Positions 10,288 to 20,695 are shown, numbered from the stretch's first letter. The stretch is 45,000 nt of DNA from Symbiodinium natans (GCA_905221605.1 CAJNDS010002646.1:257501-302500); one strand, 5' to 3'. Notes: generated by a model not told the origin, from the letters alone. A program made the numbers and translations.

Positions 10288-13234
10288 GTGTTCTCTATGC
10301 AGCAAGGAGCAGGCCATTGAGGTTCATATGTGGGCGGTCTGTCCCGCGTGTCGACATTGGTTCTGTGCGTCTCACATGCAGAGCATGCCACTGCGGTCCT
10401 GTGATGTTTGTGGGCGCGTGAATTACAAGGATTTTGTCGGCGGGTCCGCTCTAGCGGAGGTTACTGGTGCTCTGGCACAATGCTACAAGCACGCAGGAGA
10501 GCTCTGGCAAGAACTTCAGACCGGTCGAGCCCATGGCACTGGCAGCAAGTTCCGTGCGACAGTGGTCGGTATCCTACAGAAGCACGTCCATACCCTCCTG
10601 GAGATTCCTGCCCTTTTGCAACTACTGCCAGATCCTCATGAACGCCAAGTCATGAGCAAACGGAGATGGGAACGCGTGCTCTACAGAGCACGAGTCATTC
10701 TAGATTTTTTTCAGCAGCACAGGCACAAAATGCTTTTCCGGTACCTCCACGCAGAAGCCGAGAAGCTGCCGCTTGCAAAGCAGAGCTTCCTGATTGAATT
10801 GGCCGATCCAGAAGACGGCAGTGTTCTTCCAGATCTCTGGCGCAGCGAAGCCGGAACCGCTGCTGTGACGCTTCAATGTTACTTGGTTCAAGAAGAAAAG
10901 CAGGGCTCTAAAGAATCGCACCAAGTCGACGAAGGACCCGTGCGACTTTCTTCCATTGAAGAAAAGCGACCTGCGTTGCATGTGCTGGGCGGCGCCAGCC
11001 AGGCTTTGGTTGACTGCCCAGAAGTTTCTGAGCGTGTGGCAGAAGATTGCAATGGAGGTTCTACAGCACTGCGTGATTCCTGTCCGGAGATCTATGCTCC
11101 TTGTGAGCAACCAAAAACAATTTGGGTCTTTCAGATGCCAGGGATACCATCCACTCGGATGCAGGCGCAGCCGGGCCAAATTCCGATCGTGCGTGTTGGT
11201 AGCGACCGCAACTTCTGGGCCTCCGGCTCCGAAGTACTTCCGGTCGTCAACTACGGTCTGGATATAGCGTCACTGCTGTTTATGGTCGTGCCTCCACTGC
11301 CGCTTTGCAATGCCGCGACACCAAATCCGCGTTATTTTCTTCTGAGGATTGGAGCACGTCCGCTCTCAAGAGCTATGGTTATTCGTTTCAAAGATACGCC
11401 GACCTGGTCTGAACTTTGGGCATTCCTAGCACGCCGGGCTTGGTTTCATCCCAACGAAAACCGCTTTTATGGACTAGAGTTCGGAGATGTTTTGCTTACC
11501 GAGCACGACAGCCTTGCTTGGCTTCCTCCGCAAACATTGCTTCAGCTCGTCATGTTTCCAAATTACTCGCCCTCAAGTCAAGTTCCGACTACGAGCACAG
11601 AACAAAATATATGTGCTCTTTGCAAGAAACCGCTAGGCCAGGTCCAGGGTCGATGCTACATCCGCGCCGCACGAGCTGGACGCTTGGGCTCTTTGCACAA
11701 AGCACACTGCGCACTAGTATTGCACCATGTGCGCGTTCGTTCCGATGAAAGCAACCAGCTGGCCATGGCTGCAATTCCAATGTGCATTCACCCGGTCCTG
11801 ATTCGAGCGAACTTGGGAGTCTGGTACGCAGATGGTCATGAGTGGCTTCCCTTCGAGTTGCTCCCTGGCACGGCTACAGGACATCCGATCTGGCAGCGAT
11901 CATCGCTTCTGAGTCAAGGGTTTTCAGCTCGTCAAGGCTTGCCAGGCGACTACCCGAGCTCAGATGAGGAGCTTCGCGAGATCCTGCACCGCTGCGCTGA
12001 CAGGGACTGTCTTGGGGGTTCCAGCGCTATGGACGAGGCGCAAAGCCAAGCATCCTTCGACCTTCCAGACTATGGGGAAGCGCCGGACGAGGACATAGAA
12101 GTCCCTCGCGATCTGCTCCTGGCTCCTGAGACGAACGAGGCCGTGCTCCGCGACGAAGCCGCTCGGCAAGAACCCGAGCAACAGCTCTCCCAGGAGCCGA
12201 CGTGCAGAGACTTGTCGCCGCATGATGTAGTGGGGAATGATTTCAATAGCGAAGTGCTGGCCCGGGCGCGGCAGCGTCGTCGCAAAGAGGGCGCTCCAAC
12301 AAGCATACCAGAATTCAAGGAGTCCTTCCGTCAGCTACGAACCATTGCACAAAGATCGCTGAGAACCGTGGCACCTTTGCAGAATGTCACAGAGGCCACG
12401 ATTCCACAGAAGATACGTACTCTTCGCGCGCAGGCTACACAACGTTTTCCACATCTGCAAGAGGATCTGCTGCGACTGTGCATTGGCGCCCTTGCAGTTT
12501 ACCGGCTGCGCCTTACCGATGTGCATGTGAGAGAGTTGGTGATGCTTCTGTGGATAGTCGAAGGCGACACACACATGCGCTGCCACTCAGGAAATCTTTA
12601 TTTTTTCCACCACGGCGCCTTCACGCTGCATCGGGGCGTTCCGCCAGAAGGGACGCTCGCTCGTTGCAAGAAATTTTGTCTTCGACTAGAAGGTCTATTC
12701 AGACTGATGGAAGGTGATTCCATGCGAAACGACGACGAAGTTCTGAGCAACATCGATGCTCTTCACGCAAATTGCAATGGCTCTGATGTCCAGCTGCTCA
12801 ACGCCTGTGAAGACAAGGCGCAGAGTTGCTTACCTAGAAAAGCGCAGCGAGGCCGGCCTGCAGCGGAACAAGCGGGCGCGGAGGAAGGAGGAGGCGCTGA
12901 GCACGGAAGCAGAGGTGCCCGCACGGCCGATGCTTTGTCCAAGGCTGGGTGGACTTTGCAAAACAAATTGATCGAGGACAAGATATTTAACCTTGTTGTG
13001 GAGTGGTGCGACAGTGCGCAGACTCGTGCTGCTGGTGTTAGCTATTTGGACTGCGCCCTACATTACGACCGCGGAGACGGCAGCCACGTGACTTGGGTCG
13101 AAGGGCGACCAAGCGACAATATTTATCTGCACATTCCGCATGCTCTGCGGCCAAGTCTCCCCGATCCAGTATTGCAGGAAGCTTCCGAGAGGCTGGATCG
13201 CTTCTACATGGAAACATTCTGGCTCAACAATGAA
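10288..13234 (+). CDS. Zinc module and primase-associated region leading into the SF3 helicase (exon)
   Basis: The exon starts after a CCAG acceptor at 10287. It opens with a second copy of the zinc module (RCSLCSKEQ, CPACRHWFCASH, CDVCG) ending in KDFVGGSALAEV, matching DYVGGSEILEG of the previous exon. A further Cys/His cluster begins at ICALCKKPLG (near 11608). A charged linker follows at about 12000-12300. Residues encoded near 12480-12720 (VYRLRLTDVHVRELVMLLWI, then NLYFFHHGAF) look like the region preceding viral and plasmid SF3 helicases. The exon ends with FYMETFWLNNE at 13234, followed by GT. The frame itself stays open to 13285, but those extra codons are intronic. The upstream part of this frame (10175-10287) is also intronic. 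Confidence 0.65.
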
Positions 13235-13346
13235 GTTGCTGGTCTATCTGAGGGAGCACTGAAGCATAACAACAGCCTAGTCTGAGGTGTTTGTGTTCAT
13301 AAGACATCATGGCTGCGCTACCGTTGTGTTTCCCCTGCAATCTAAG
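13235..13346 (+). other. Spliceosomal intron (112 bp)
   Basis: It starts GTTGCT and ends CTAAG. Removing it joins LNNE to VFQCCQAAISLAKRG in phase 0. Without it the frame reads to a stop at 13285. Confidence 0.65.
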
Positions 13347-13431
13347 GTTTTCCAATGCTGCCAGGCGGCGATCAGTCTTGCAAAGCGTGGTGACAACATA
13401 GTTCGCTGCTTCATCGGCGTTAGTCCTGGAG
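13347..13431 (+). CDS. SF3-like helicase, short exon carrying the first half of the P-loop
   Basis: These 85 bases read VFQCCQAAISLAKRGDNIV then RCFIGVSPG, ending with one base of a split Gly codon. The next exon supplies GVGQS, so the nucleotide-binding loop is SPGGVGQS and is split by an intron. The assignment rests on the order of motifs with the following exon. The loop has Gln where the Walker A lysine is expected. A second, inverted copy of this exon lies at 18541-18596. Confidence 0.65.
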
Positions 13432-13521
13432 GTGCCTTGAGCCAAAATATTATAGTGCTTCTGTTGTTGCTTTGATTAATAACAAGTTTCGCTGCAAGTC
13501 CTACTACTGCGCTTGTCTTAG
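13432..13521 (+). other. Spliceosomal intron (90 bp) inside the helicase P-loop
   Basis: It starts GTGCCTTG and ends CTTAG. Splicing joins G to GA to complete the second Gly of SPGGVGQS. It contains CTTGAGCCAAAAT (13436-13448), the reverse complement of the last 13 bases of the dinoflagellate spliced leader. The same intron is present in the inverted copy downstream. Confidence 0.7.
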
Positions 13522-16439
13522 GAGTTGGCCAGTCGCTTTACAGCGCTCACCTCGACGCAGTTTACTCGCCCAGCCATAAATTCATTGATCCCAACATCTG
13601 GTATGATGAGACAGAGATGCGCAAGCAAGTGGAGCAGGCGGCGGGCGCCATCATGTTGACTGCGCAGGAAGCACCCGAAACCAATAGGCGCATGAGGGAA
13701 GATTTATACAAGAAAACTATGTCCGCGGACGGAATTGCCGGCCGCAGGCCATATGGAATGAGCACACGTATGATCGAGCTGGTTGGGTGGAAGCGTTGCG
13801 AAGTCAACAGGATTATGAGATTTATGGGAGTCACAGAAGCAAACTTTCCATCTATTCTCAGACGATCACTGGTGTGGAAACCAATGGCTCGCTTCATTAA
13901 TGAACATGTCATCCGCAACTCCTATCCAGACGCGCACCTGGACGGTTACTTCTGCAGGGATGATTCTCTGAAAGAATTTTTGAGAAGTGGTCCATGCATT
14001 GCAGCAGCTTTGCAGATACAGCATGCGTTCGAAACTTTGTACAGCGCAGCAGAATGCCTTGACTTGATCGAAGCCTATGCCAACAAACCGCTGACGGAGG
14101 ACCTGATGCGAGAGGCTTGCGGCTTGGCTCCGAAGAAAAGATCAGAAATCATCAACGATGACCTGCTGCAGATTCCAGTGGACACCACAAGCCAAGAGTT
14201 GATGAAGGAAAAGTTGGTGCTGCTGAAGAATGTAGCAAACGCGGTCAGGGACTTTTGCCTGTCTAAGGGCAAAGGTGTTTTCACTGCGGGTATGTTTAAA
14301 TACCTGAAATTGCCACTGGAGCATCCTGCAGACATGTCGAGAGAGGACATGTGGAAAGCTCTATTGTCAGAGGGCTTTCTTCTTCAGGCAGGAGAAGACC
14401 ATGCCCAGTTGAAGGATGCGGTGTTGCCTGCCATTAAACTGGACAAGAAATTATTTGATGTGTTTCCCGAACTTGAAGTTCTTCCGGCAGACACTGTTCA
14501 CAACGAGATGCATGATAAACACAGTCTCATGAACTATATATCAAGCTGCCCAGATCGAGAATCCAACGTCTGTACCGTTCTGTCGTACCTTGAGGCCGGC
14601 TTAAAGAAGTTGAAGAAGCGAGGTCGCGGGAAAGCGCCGCCTGAGATTTCTGAGAAGATCAAGGAGACTGAGGAGCGCCTTCGCAAGCTTCAAGCCACCG
14701 AGAAGACATTCTCAGATCTCGCGCACAACGACTTATCGGACGCGGCGCAGTCTGCTGATGGCGCGTCTCAGAAGAAGATTCGATTGAGTTCCAAAACCAG
14801 TCTGGTTCCAGCTACAAGATGCATTTATAATCGGAATTTTCAGGACATGCTGCGCACCCGAGCCTACTTGCAAGGCTTCGGTGCGCAAAGTTGCTCAAGG
14901 AAGATGCTACGGTTTCTTTGCCCCGCCACACGCGACTTGGACATTGAGAATTCAGTGTTCACATTGCTACACCAGCTGCTCCTCAAGCTTGGCGCAAAAG
15001 AGGAGCTTCCCGAATATATTTGGGAACCTCTTGAGCAGTGTGCAGAAGCAAGGGATGATGTGTGCCTTTCAAAGCTGAAAACTTCAGTGAAGTTGGGCAA
15101 GAAGATGCTTCATGAAGTCTTATTCGGTGGTTGTATTCCTACATCGCACAGCAACAACGGATTTCTACTCAATTTCCAAAGGACTGCACGATGTCTGCGA
15201 TGGCTAGCGTGTTCGCTGCTGCCTCAAGTGTTTGAAAGAGTCAGATCCATGGAAGAAAAACGAAATCCTCAGGCCTCGGCCTTGGTCTATCTCTACGCTG
15301 CTGTGGAAGACTGGGTGCTGGAAGCGTGGGAAGACTATATGAGCACCATTACCCACAACCACTTGTCCCTGCACTTTGATGGCCTGCGCGTTGGCGGCCT
15401 TGAAGAAGCTCAGAGCATCGAGGACCTTTGCAAAAAATCCGAGGCTGCGATTCTTGACACAACAGGCTTCAAAGTCAAGATTCTCGAGAAAAGGCATTTA
15501 TATTTTAGGGAGCTGTGCAATGGGGTGTCAGATCGAGAAGAAACTGAGGTGGAGCAGCAGTTGCTGCAGCCAGGCAACTGCATTCCCCTTGCAGTCAGCC
15601 GACTGCTGCCAACGAAGAAACAGGCCGTGATTTCAGAGCTGTGCAAGAGTTCGCAGCAGAACACCGAGGCTTTGAGAGTTGGATCTCGGTCGTACGCAGA
15701 CGTGATTGCGTTCGCAAGCCTACACGTCTGTCCGTCTCTAGGCTTAGATGTCCAGGAACCAGGTCTCTATTTGTTGCACTCCGAAGACCAAGGAAGGCCG
15801 CACTGCGTGTCATGCAAAGTACAAGACGACGGGAATGTGGAACTCAGTGATGGAAAATTCGTTATGAAAATGAAGCGGGAGGAGCTGCGCAAGTTTGCAG
15901 ATGATGCCATTGACGGTGCCAGCTTGGTCACGTTCAAGCTCTTCGACAAGAAGCGCAAGGTCGCGGAAAGGGAAGTTGCCAACAATGATTCATCCATATT
16001 ACTGCAGCTACATGCAGGTGCTAATGTCGTCGATGGTGATTGGGCTGAGGGAATGGCCGACCATTGCGAATACGCCGGACCGGACGATGACTCTGCCGAT
16101 GAGTGTCATGCTGCTGGTCCGTATGAGGAAGATGAAGATGAGGAGCCGATGGTCACTGTCGGAGACATTCTCTTGGCCAGCATGAAAAATGAAGTCGCAA
16201 GCGTTATGCAAAGAAATCGAGAAAGGCGGTGCCCTTTATGTCCTTTTCGCGTCTTCAATCGCCCTGCTCGACTCAGTGATCACATTCGTGTTTACCACGC
16301 CGAGCGACGGCAATGTGTTTGCAGTGGCACAAAACAATTAAAGATCGTGTGTGCACTTTTCGACAGCGATCAAATTGCTTCGCGGACGAGTTCCTGTTAC
16401 ATAGCCAGAAGTGCTGAAATTCTCCGGGAAACGGTGTAA
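13522..16439 (+). CDS. SF3-like helicase / family-A-like DNA polymerase / cysteine protease / C2H2 finger
   Basis: From 13522 the frame reads VGQSLYSAHLDAVYSPSHKF, so coding starts well before the first ATG at 13617. Helicase part: MLTAQEAPE (Walker-B-like) and NFPSILRRSLVWKPMARFI. Polymerase part, counting from the ATG at 13617: YLQGFGAQSCSRKMLRFLC then LDIENSVFTLL (~440, motif-A-like Asp), KLGKKMLHEVLFGG (~492, motif-B/O-helix-like) and HLSLHFDGLRVGG (~581, motif-C-like). Then GNCIPLAVSRLL (~653) and PHCVSCKV (~727) provide Cys and His of a papain/OTU-like protease. An acidic linker leads to a C2H2 finger, CPLCPF...SDHIRVYH (~870). The frame ends in TAA at 16437-16439, but the same frame continues as transposase, so the stop is probably a mutation. 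A true terminator or regulated readthrough cannot be excluded. Confidence 0.65.
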
Positions 16440-17167
16440 CCGCCGCTGACTGATAACACCAACGCCATTGATCGGTCTATTCGGCTGGTGTTCTCTGGCG
16501 CTGGACCACAATTCTGGAACAAAGCAACGGTGGACGGCTCAAGTACCTTGCGCAGAGTAAGGAACATCTATTACACGGTCGACTTCGCAGACGTTGTCTA
16601 TCGGGAATTACTCTTGTGCAACGCTAAATGCAAAGCTGCTATTCCGCGAATATTGGTATCGATGATGGCAGCAGGCTGTGAGCTGGCTTCACTAATGCCT
16701 CGTCACGTCAAAGATTGGTGGCCCATCATCGAAGACATATTCTCGTCTCCTGCCTTGAGGACACTGCAGAACGATGCCATGACATTTTTCTTGCAGAAGA
16801 GAGAATTTCAGTACCTGTCCATAGATGGCACGATGAAATGTACTCTGCCAGTGCTCGGCCAGGCGCCTTGGCGAGCTGCAAAGGCAGTAAGAGATGAGGC
16901 TCCCTTCGATGACGAGAGCGCTCTGAGAAAGGTCCTGACTGTTCGCGGGTGCAGCAGTGCTGTTCTGGCTATGATTCCGGTTTCATCTGAGAAAGCCGAA
17001 GTTGTTTGCGCTGCGCTGTCCGACAGACTTCCACTGCAAGGCTTGAATCAGACTCAATGCGTCGCGTCAGATAGTGCCTCTCTCAAACTGTATACACTCC
17101 TGCGACGAATCATGCCGAATTTGAAATGCCTTTGTCTGGATCCCATTCATCTTCCAATAGTATATGA
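16440..17167 (+). CDS. DDE transposase, N-terminal part (exon continuing past an in-frame TAA)
   Basis: This is in the same frame as the preceding exon and continues without a stop from 16440. It contains QYLSIDGTMKCTL (first catalytic Asp, near 16824) and, near 17136, LKCLCLDPIHLPIVYE (second Asp, with the D-x2-H pattern of MULE/KDZ-like transposases). Before the second Asp comes VASDSASLKLY. Coding ends at GA in 17166-17167, followed by GT. The frame itself would run to a stop at 17195. It has no convincing start codon of its own, supporting the idea that it is the C-terminal part of a larger protein. Confidence 0.65.
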
Positions 17168-17269
17168 GTCACTGGGTCGCAGTGAAACAGTGTGATTTTG
17201 TGTTAGCAACTAACAGCTCGCAGCTCTTCGCTGGGTGTAAGTCAGAAGAGCATGTGATCCATGCATAAG
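17168..17269 (+). other. Spliceosomal intron (102 bp) in the transposase
   Basis: It starts GTCACTGG and ends CATAAG. Splicing joins IVYE to YATWRKKTAG with the Glu codon split GA/G. The read-through frame stops at 17195, inside the intron. Confidence 0.7.
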
Positions 17270-18264
17270 GTACGCCACCTGGCGCAAGAAAACTGCCGGT
17301 GCTGTGTTTCTGCGTAAGATCGTGAGCAAGTTCAACGCATACGACAACAATGTCACCGCTGGTCATTGGGGCGTGTTCTACACAGGTCATTCTGCAGATC
17401 GTGCGCTGTCAGTTTCAGAACAGACCAAAAGAAACTACATCAAAAGCGGCGCTATGCCCAAAGCAAGGGCAAGCGCTGTGGTGAAACAACTAGATTCGGC
17501 GAAGCCTTTTACGTCCAGAAACGAATTCATAAAAGCGCTGGCAGCACTGGCAGCTGAGTTCCCAGAAGACATGTCCAGGAAGGTTACAGGCGCCAACAAG
17601 AGAATCGACGAGATTCTTTGGTGCGCCGCCGATCCCGATCGGGCGGAGTGGCTTCTCAACAACCTACGATGGCGACATCTTGTTAGCCTGGAGCTCAGCA
17701 ATCTGATAGCAGCGCGCGTGAAAAAGCATGAGGAAGCAGGCTTGTTCTGTGTTAGCAATTTGACGCTTGTGCCAACCTGCCCCCACATGAGGCAGAAGAA
17801 TCCGCGCTCTGCTGCCGTCTGGAACCTCGTCCAACGAAGCCTTGCATGCTGAGGTGAAGTCATGGTTTGCTCAAACGCAGCAGCTGCACAGAAGCACGCT
17901 GAAACTCAAGTTAGACATCTTGACCTGGGCAAAAATGTTGCCTCACGCTGTAGCAAGTCGAGATCCGACTCTGCGACAACTGTCCAGTAATCTTTTGCTG
18001 GTGCGACTCTGCACCCCGACCATCTGGACGCCGCAGTCGTGGTCTGCTTGGTGCTCTACCTGCAAGCAGGACAACTGCATTGCAAAAGCTTCTCTTCCAG
18101 GCGAGGAATGCCGTGTAGAGGAAAGACGCAAAGTGAAGCAATGGCACTTTAAGCGACCGGCTGCCTCAAAGCCACGCAGCCGCAAGCGAACTGTGTTCAC
18201 CCTGGAGCGCAGCACTCGGCTGCGCACCCAAGGAGTCTGCTCTAAACGTAGACGAGCGCAATGA
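17270..18264 (+). CDS. DDE transposase, C-terminal part
   Basis: The first portion (17270 to about 17680) reads YATWRKKTAGAVFLRKIVSK through RKVTGANKRIDEIL to WLLNNLRWRH. The second portion (from about 17792, in a different frame) reads LLPSGTSSNEALHAEVKSWF, then a Trp-rich region (TIWTPQSWSAWC) and a basic tail (RPAASKPRSRKR) ending at 18264. Glu in SNEALH is a good candidate for the third catalytic acid. The sequence between 17682 and 17791 looks like intron: it reads poorly in the first frame, ends in CATGAG, and splicing there could restore the frame. A one-base frameshift is the alternative. The basic tail could be a nuclear localisation signal. Confidence 0.6.
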
Positions 18265-18376
18265 TTTGATTCTTCTCGCTCGGCAAGCACAGCGAGTGCG
18301 CCTGCGGAACAGAAAACAAGACATGGACGTATGTCAGCTTGTGTCAAGTTTACAAGCTTATTTCTTGCTGCTGCGC

Positions 18377-18596
18377 TGTTGGAGTAAATGAATTTATGGC
18401 TGGGCGAGTGAACTGCGTCGAGGTGAGCGCTGTAACGCGACTGGCCTACTCCCAAGACAAGCGCAGTAGTATGACTTGCGGTGAAGCTTATTACTAATCA
18501 AAGCAATAATAGAAACACTATAATATTTTGGTTCAAGGCCTCCAGGACTAATGCCGATGAAGCAGCGAACTATGTTTTCGTCACGCTTTGCAAGAC
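18377..18596 (-). repeat. Inverted partial copy of the helicase exons and their intron
   Basis: The reverse complement matches 13374-13595 at close to 90% by eye, across the end of the short helicase exon, the 90-bp intron and the start of the next exon. It encodes LAKRDENIVRCFIGISPGG and VGQSRYSAHLDAVHSPSHKF on the - strand. The match ends abruptly on both sides inside coding sequence. It is therefore a fragment of a related element in opposite orientation, not a terminal inverted repeat. Because it keeps the intron, it was copied from DNA and not from spliced mRNA. Confidence 0.85.
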
Positions 18597-18620
18597 GGGT
18601 AAGCAAGACGGTGAGCGCGA

Positions 18621-18730
18621 GTATGTTCCGCCTATATGAAGGGGTCCAGAGCTCAGACCTGCCCAGGACGAGTTTGTTCCAGTATGTTCCACCCAAATGA
18701 AGGTCCGACCTTAGACCTGCCCAGGAGAGT
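18621..18730 (+). repeat. Two tandem copies of a unit of about 60 bp
   Basis: AGTATGTTCC, ATGAAGG and AGACCTGCCCAGGA recur in the same order about 59 bp apart, with several substitutions between copies. It lies next to the truncated helicase fragment. Confidence 0.7.
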
Positions 18731-19229
18731 TTTGGAACTTGGGGCTGGCAACACCGGGCACAGCCTCCAGCAGACCAACTGGTTGACCTGCTGGCCTTCG
18801 TTTGTCGAATCCTCCGGTCTTCGTCTTGGCCTCTCACGTCGGCCTTCGTCGAACCCCCCCTCCTTCGTCCAACCTTTCGGCCTTGGTCGCCTCGGCCATC
18901 CTGGTGTGTGCTTTGACGGGAGTGAGGAGCGGAGCTCAGGTTTTGGTCAATCATGGTCAAGCCTCCGGGTTTAGGGTCAGCTGTACTCGCTTTTGTAAGA
19001 AAACTTCACCCCTCCCTGACCGCCCTAATCCCCGAAATCTAAACCCGGGGCCTGGGCACGCATGGTGGTCACCAAGGGCGCCGGGTTTAGATTTCGGATT
19101 TCGGTTCACCCTAGGCCCGAAGCCCTAACCCTAGACTCGGAGCCCGCGGCCACAGCCGTCGCTTGCTTCGGGCTCTGGGTTTAGGGTTAGCTGTAGTCGC
19201 TTTTGTAGGAAGACTTCACCCCATCCTCA
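18731..19229. repeat. Low-complexity GGCCTTCGT-rich stretch and a 52-bp direct duplication
   Basis: From about 18790 to 18900, short GGCCTTCGTC-like words recur. A block starting GGGTTTAGGGTCAGCTGTA (18968) is repeated near 19177 as GGGTTTAGGGTTAGCTGTA, followed by CGCTTTTGTA and AAGACTTCACCCC-like words in both. Telomere heptamers sit at the start of each copy. No gene is recognised. Confidence 0.65.
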
Positions 19230-19673
19230 TAGAATTTTGGTTTCATAATGATTTTATGAATATTTTGAATACCTGAGAATGTCGTATATATATTTGAATG
19301 GAAATATGAGATTTTCAATGACAATTACAAAGAATTGAAGACCAAAATTTCCTAAATTCATGAAATATTCAGATTGCCTATGTGAATTCAATAAAAACAA
19401 TTCAATTGCTCAAACAATATTGGATTTCCAATGATTCTGGAATATTTGGATTCTGGACATGTGTAAATATCTCAGAACATCGTATATGTTTGATTTGAAA
19501 TATCAGGTTATTTCCATGCCATTTAGAATGAATTGAAAACCGATATTCTTGAATTAATTTATGAAATATTCTAGATTTCCAATTGAATTCAATATAATCA
19601 TATTCAATTCCTCATACGGTTTTGGATTTACAAGATTCTATGAGTCTTTTAAATACATCAGAATATCGTCGTG
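19230..19673 (+). repeat. AT-rich satellite-like repeat, about 2.3 copies of 186-198 bp
   Basis: The landmark CGTATAT occurs at 19283 and 19481, and a third partial copy has ATATCGTCG near 19664. TTCATGAAATATTC and TTTATGAAATATTCT follow in parallel positions of copies one and two, as do TGTGAATTCAATA and AATTGAATTCAATA. The AT content is very different from the GC-rich surroundings, and the edges are sharp near 19230 and 19673. Confidence 0.8.
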
Positions 19674-20695
19674 ACCTGGGGCCATGCTGACCGTGGCGGC
19701 GACAGCAGTATTGTGCAAGGTCATCTGAAGGGCGTGCAGCAGATCCAAGCTATTTTTTCTGGGCGATGGGTCTGTTGTGACCTGGGGCGAGGCTCGCACT
19801 TGTTCACGGGTATTGTTAAGTAGGGTTAGAAGTGCCTTAGAAAGGGCCATTACCAAGTGTCATTTCACTGACCCCACTCATAACCCCAGTTCTACCTGCC
19901 ACGGAACCTCCAAGTAGGGTTCAGGGTTTCGGCCTTTGCCGCAGCCATAATCCACTCTAGGCCTGCAATCCCAACACCCAAAACCCCGTTAGCCCCAAAC
20001 CCTAAACCCCAAACCCCAAACCACCCTAAACCCTCAACAATAAACCCTAAACCCTAAAACGCATTTAACATGCATAACCAAGCCCCTGAAGCATGGTCAG
20101 TCGCTTGGAACTATTGCCTTTTAGTAGAGTTGCTATTATAGCCAGAGAAAGCGTTCACATAATACGTAGAGGTCCCTGCCTCATATATATATATATGTAT
20201 ATCTATAATAATTAATATATCTACAAAGATGTATATGTAAATGCATATATATATATATATAACTGTTGATATTCTATTACTATATTTTGTATTATAAGTG
20301 CACATGTGGTAGCCTTTTGTACACATCCAGGTCTTCAAGTATATCCTAGATGGCTCCATGAACCTTCAGTTAGGGTGTGCTGGTTCAGGGTTTGGGAGAA
20401 GAAACAGAGAACACAAGCAACCTGATCCGGAGCGAAAAGCACACTCCTACCCTAGATCCACAAGGTGCTCCCTCTGTCGTGTCGGGCGTTGGAGGCTTTA
20501 GCGTGGCAGGGTGTGCGGGGCAGCTGAGGGCCTGTTTGATTTGGGCGGATGGCACCCACTAATTATGCCCCACCCTGTCTAAGCAACAGCGCGAGAACTA
20601 AAATTCACATGCATGCATCCTGCTTCTATATAAGAGATGTTGCAAATGATCCAAATACTAAAGCATAAAGGAACGAACGATACCGGAGACCCAGA
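19674..20695. other. Gene-poor stretch with CCCTAAA variants and AT dinucleotide runs
   Basis: No gene is recognised. CCCTAAA variants fill 19976-20060. Short (AT)n tracts occur at 20181-20270. A single degenerate TTTAGGG-like patch lies near 20368-20396. Confidence 0.55.

Larger units (their letters stand above)
6411..18264 (+). mobile_element. Multi-domain, apparently self-synthesising DNA transposon-like element
   Basis: A run of + strand coding blocks can be joined by short AG-ending introns into one gene-like unit of about 12 kb. In order they show a RecB/Cas4-type PD-(D/E)XK nuclease, F-box-like and SPRY-like segments, two Cys/His zinc modules, a helicase-primase region, an SF3-like helicase, a family-A-like polymerase palm, a putative cysteine protease, a C2H2 finger and a DDE transposase. 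Nuclease, helicase, polymerase and transposase together suggest an element that supplies its own replication and integration functions. No terminal inverted repeats or target duplication could be found, so its ends are unknown. The limits given are those of the coding part. It is probably inactive, because there is an in-frame TAA at 16437 and a frame change near 17.7 kb. Confidence 0.7.

Noticed and set aside
13374-18596. A 5.2-kb DNA transposon bounded by terminal inverted repeats of about 220 bp
   Set aside because: The arms are exon-intron-exon sequence of the helicase. The coding frame runs through the left arm, and no target duplication was found at the outer edges.
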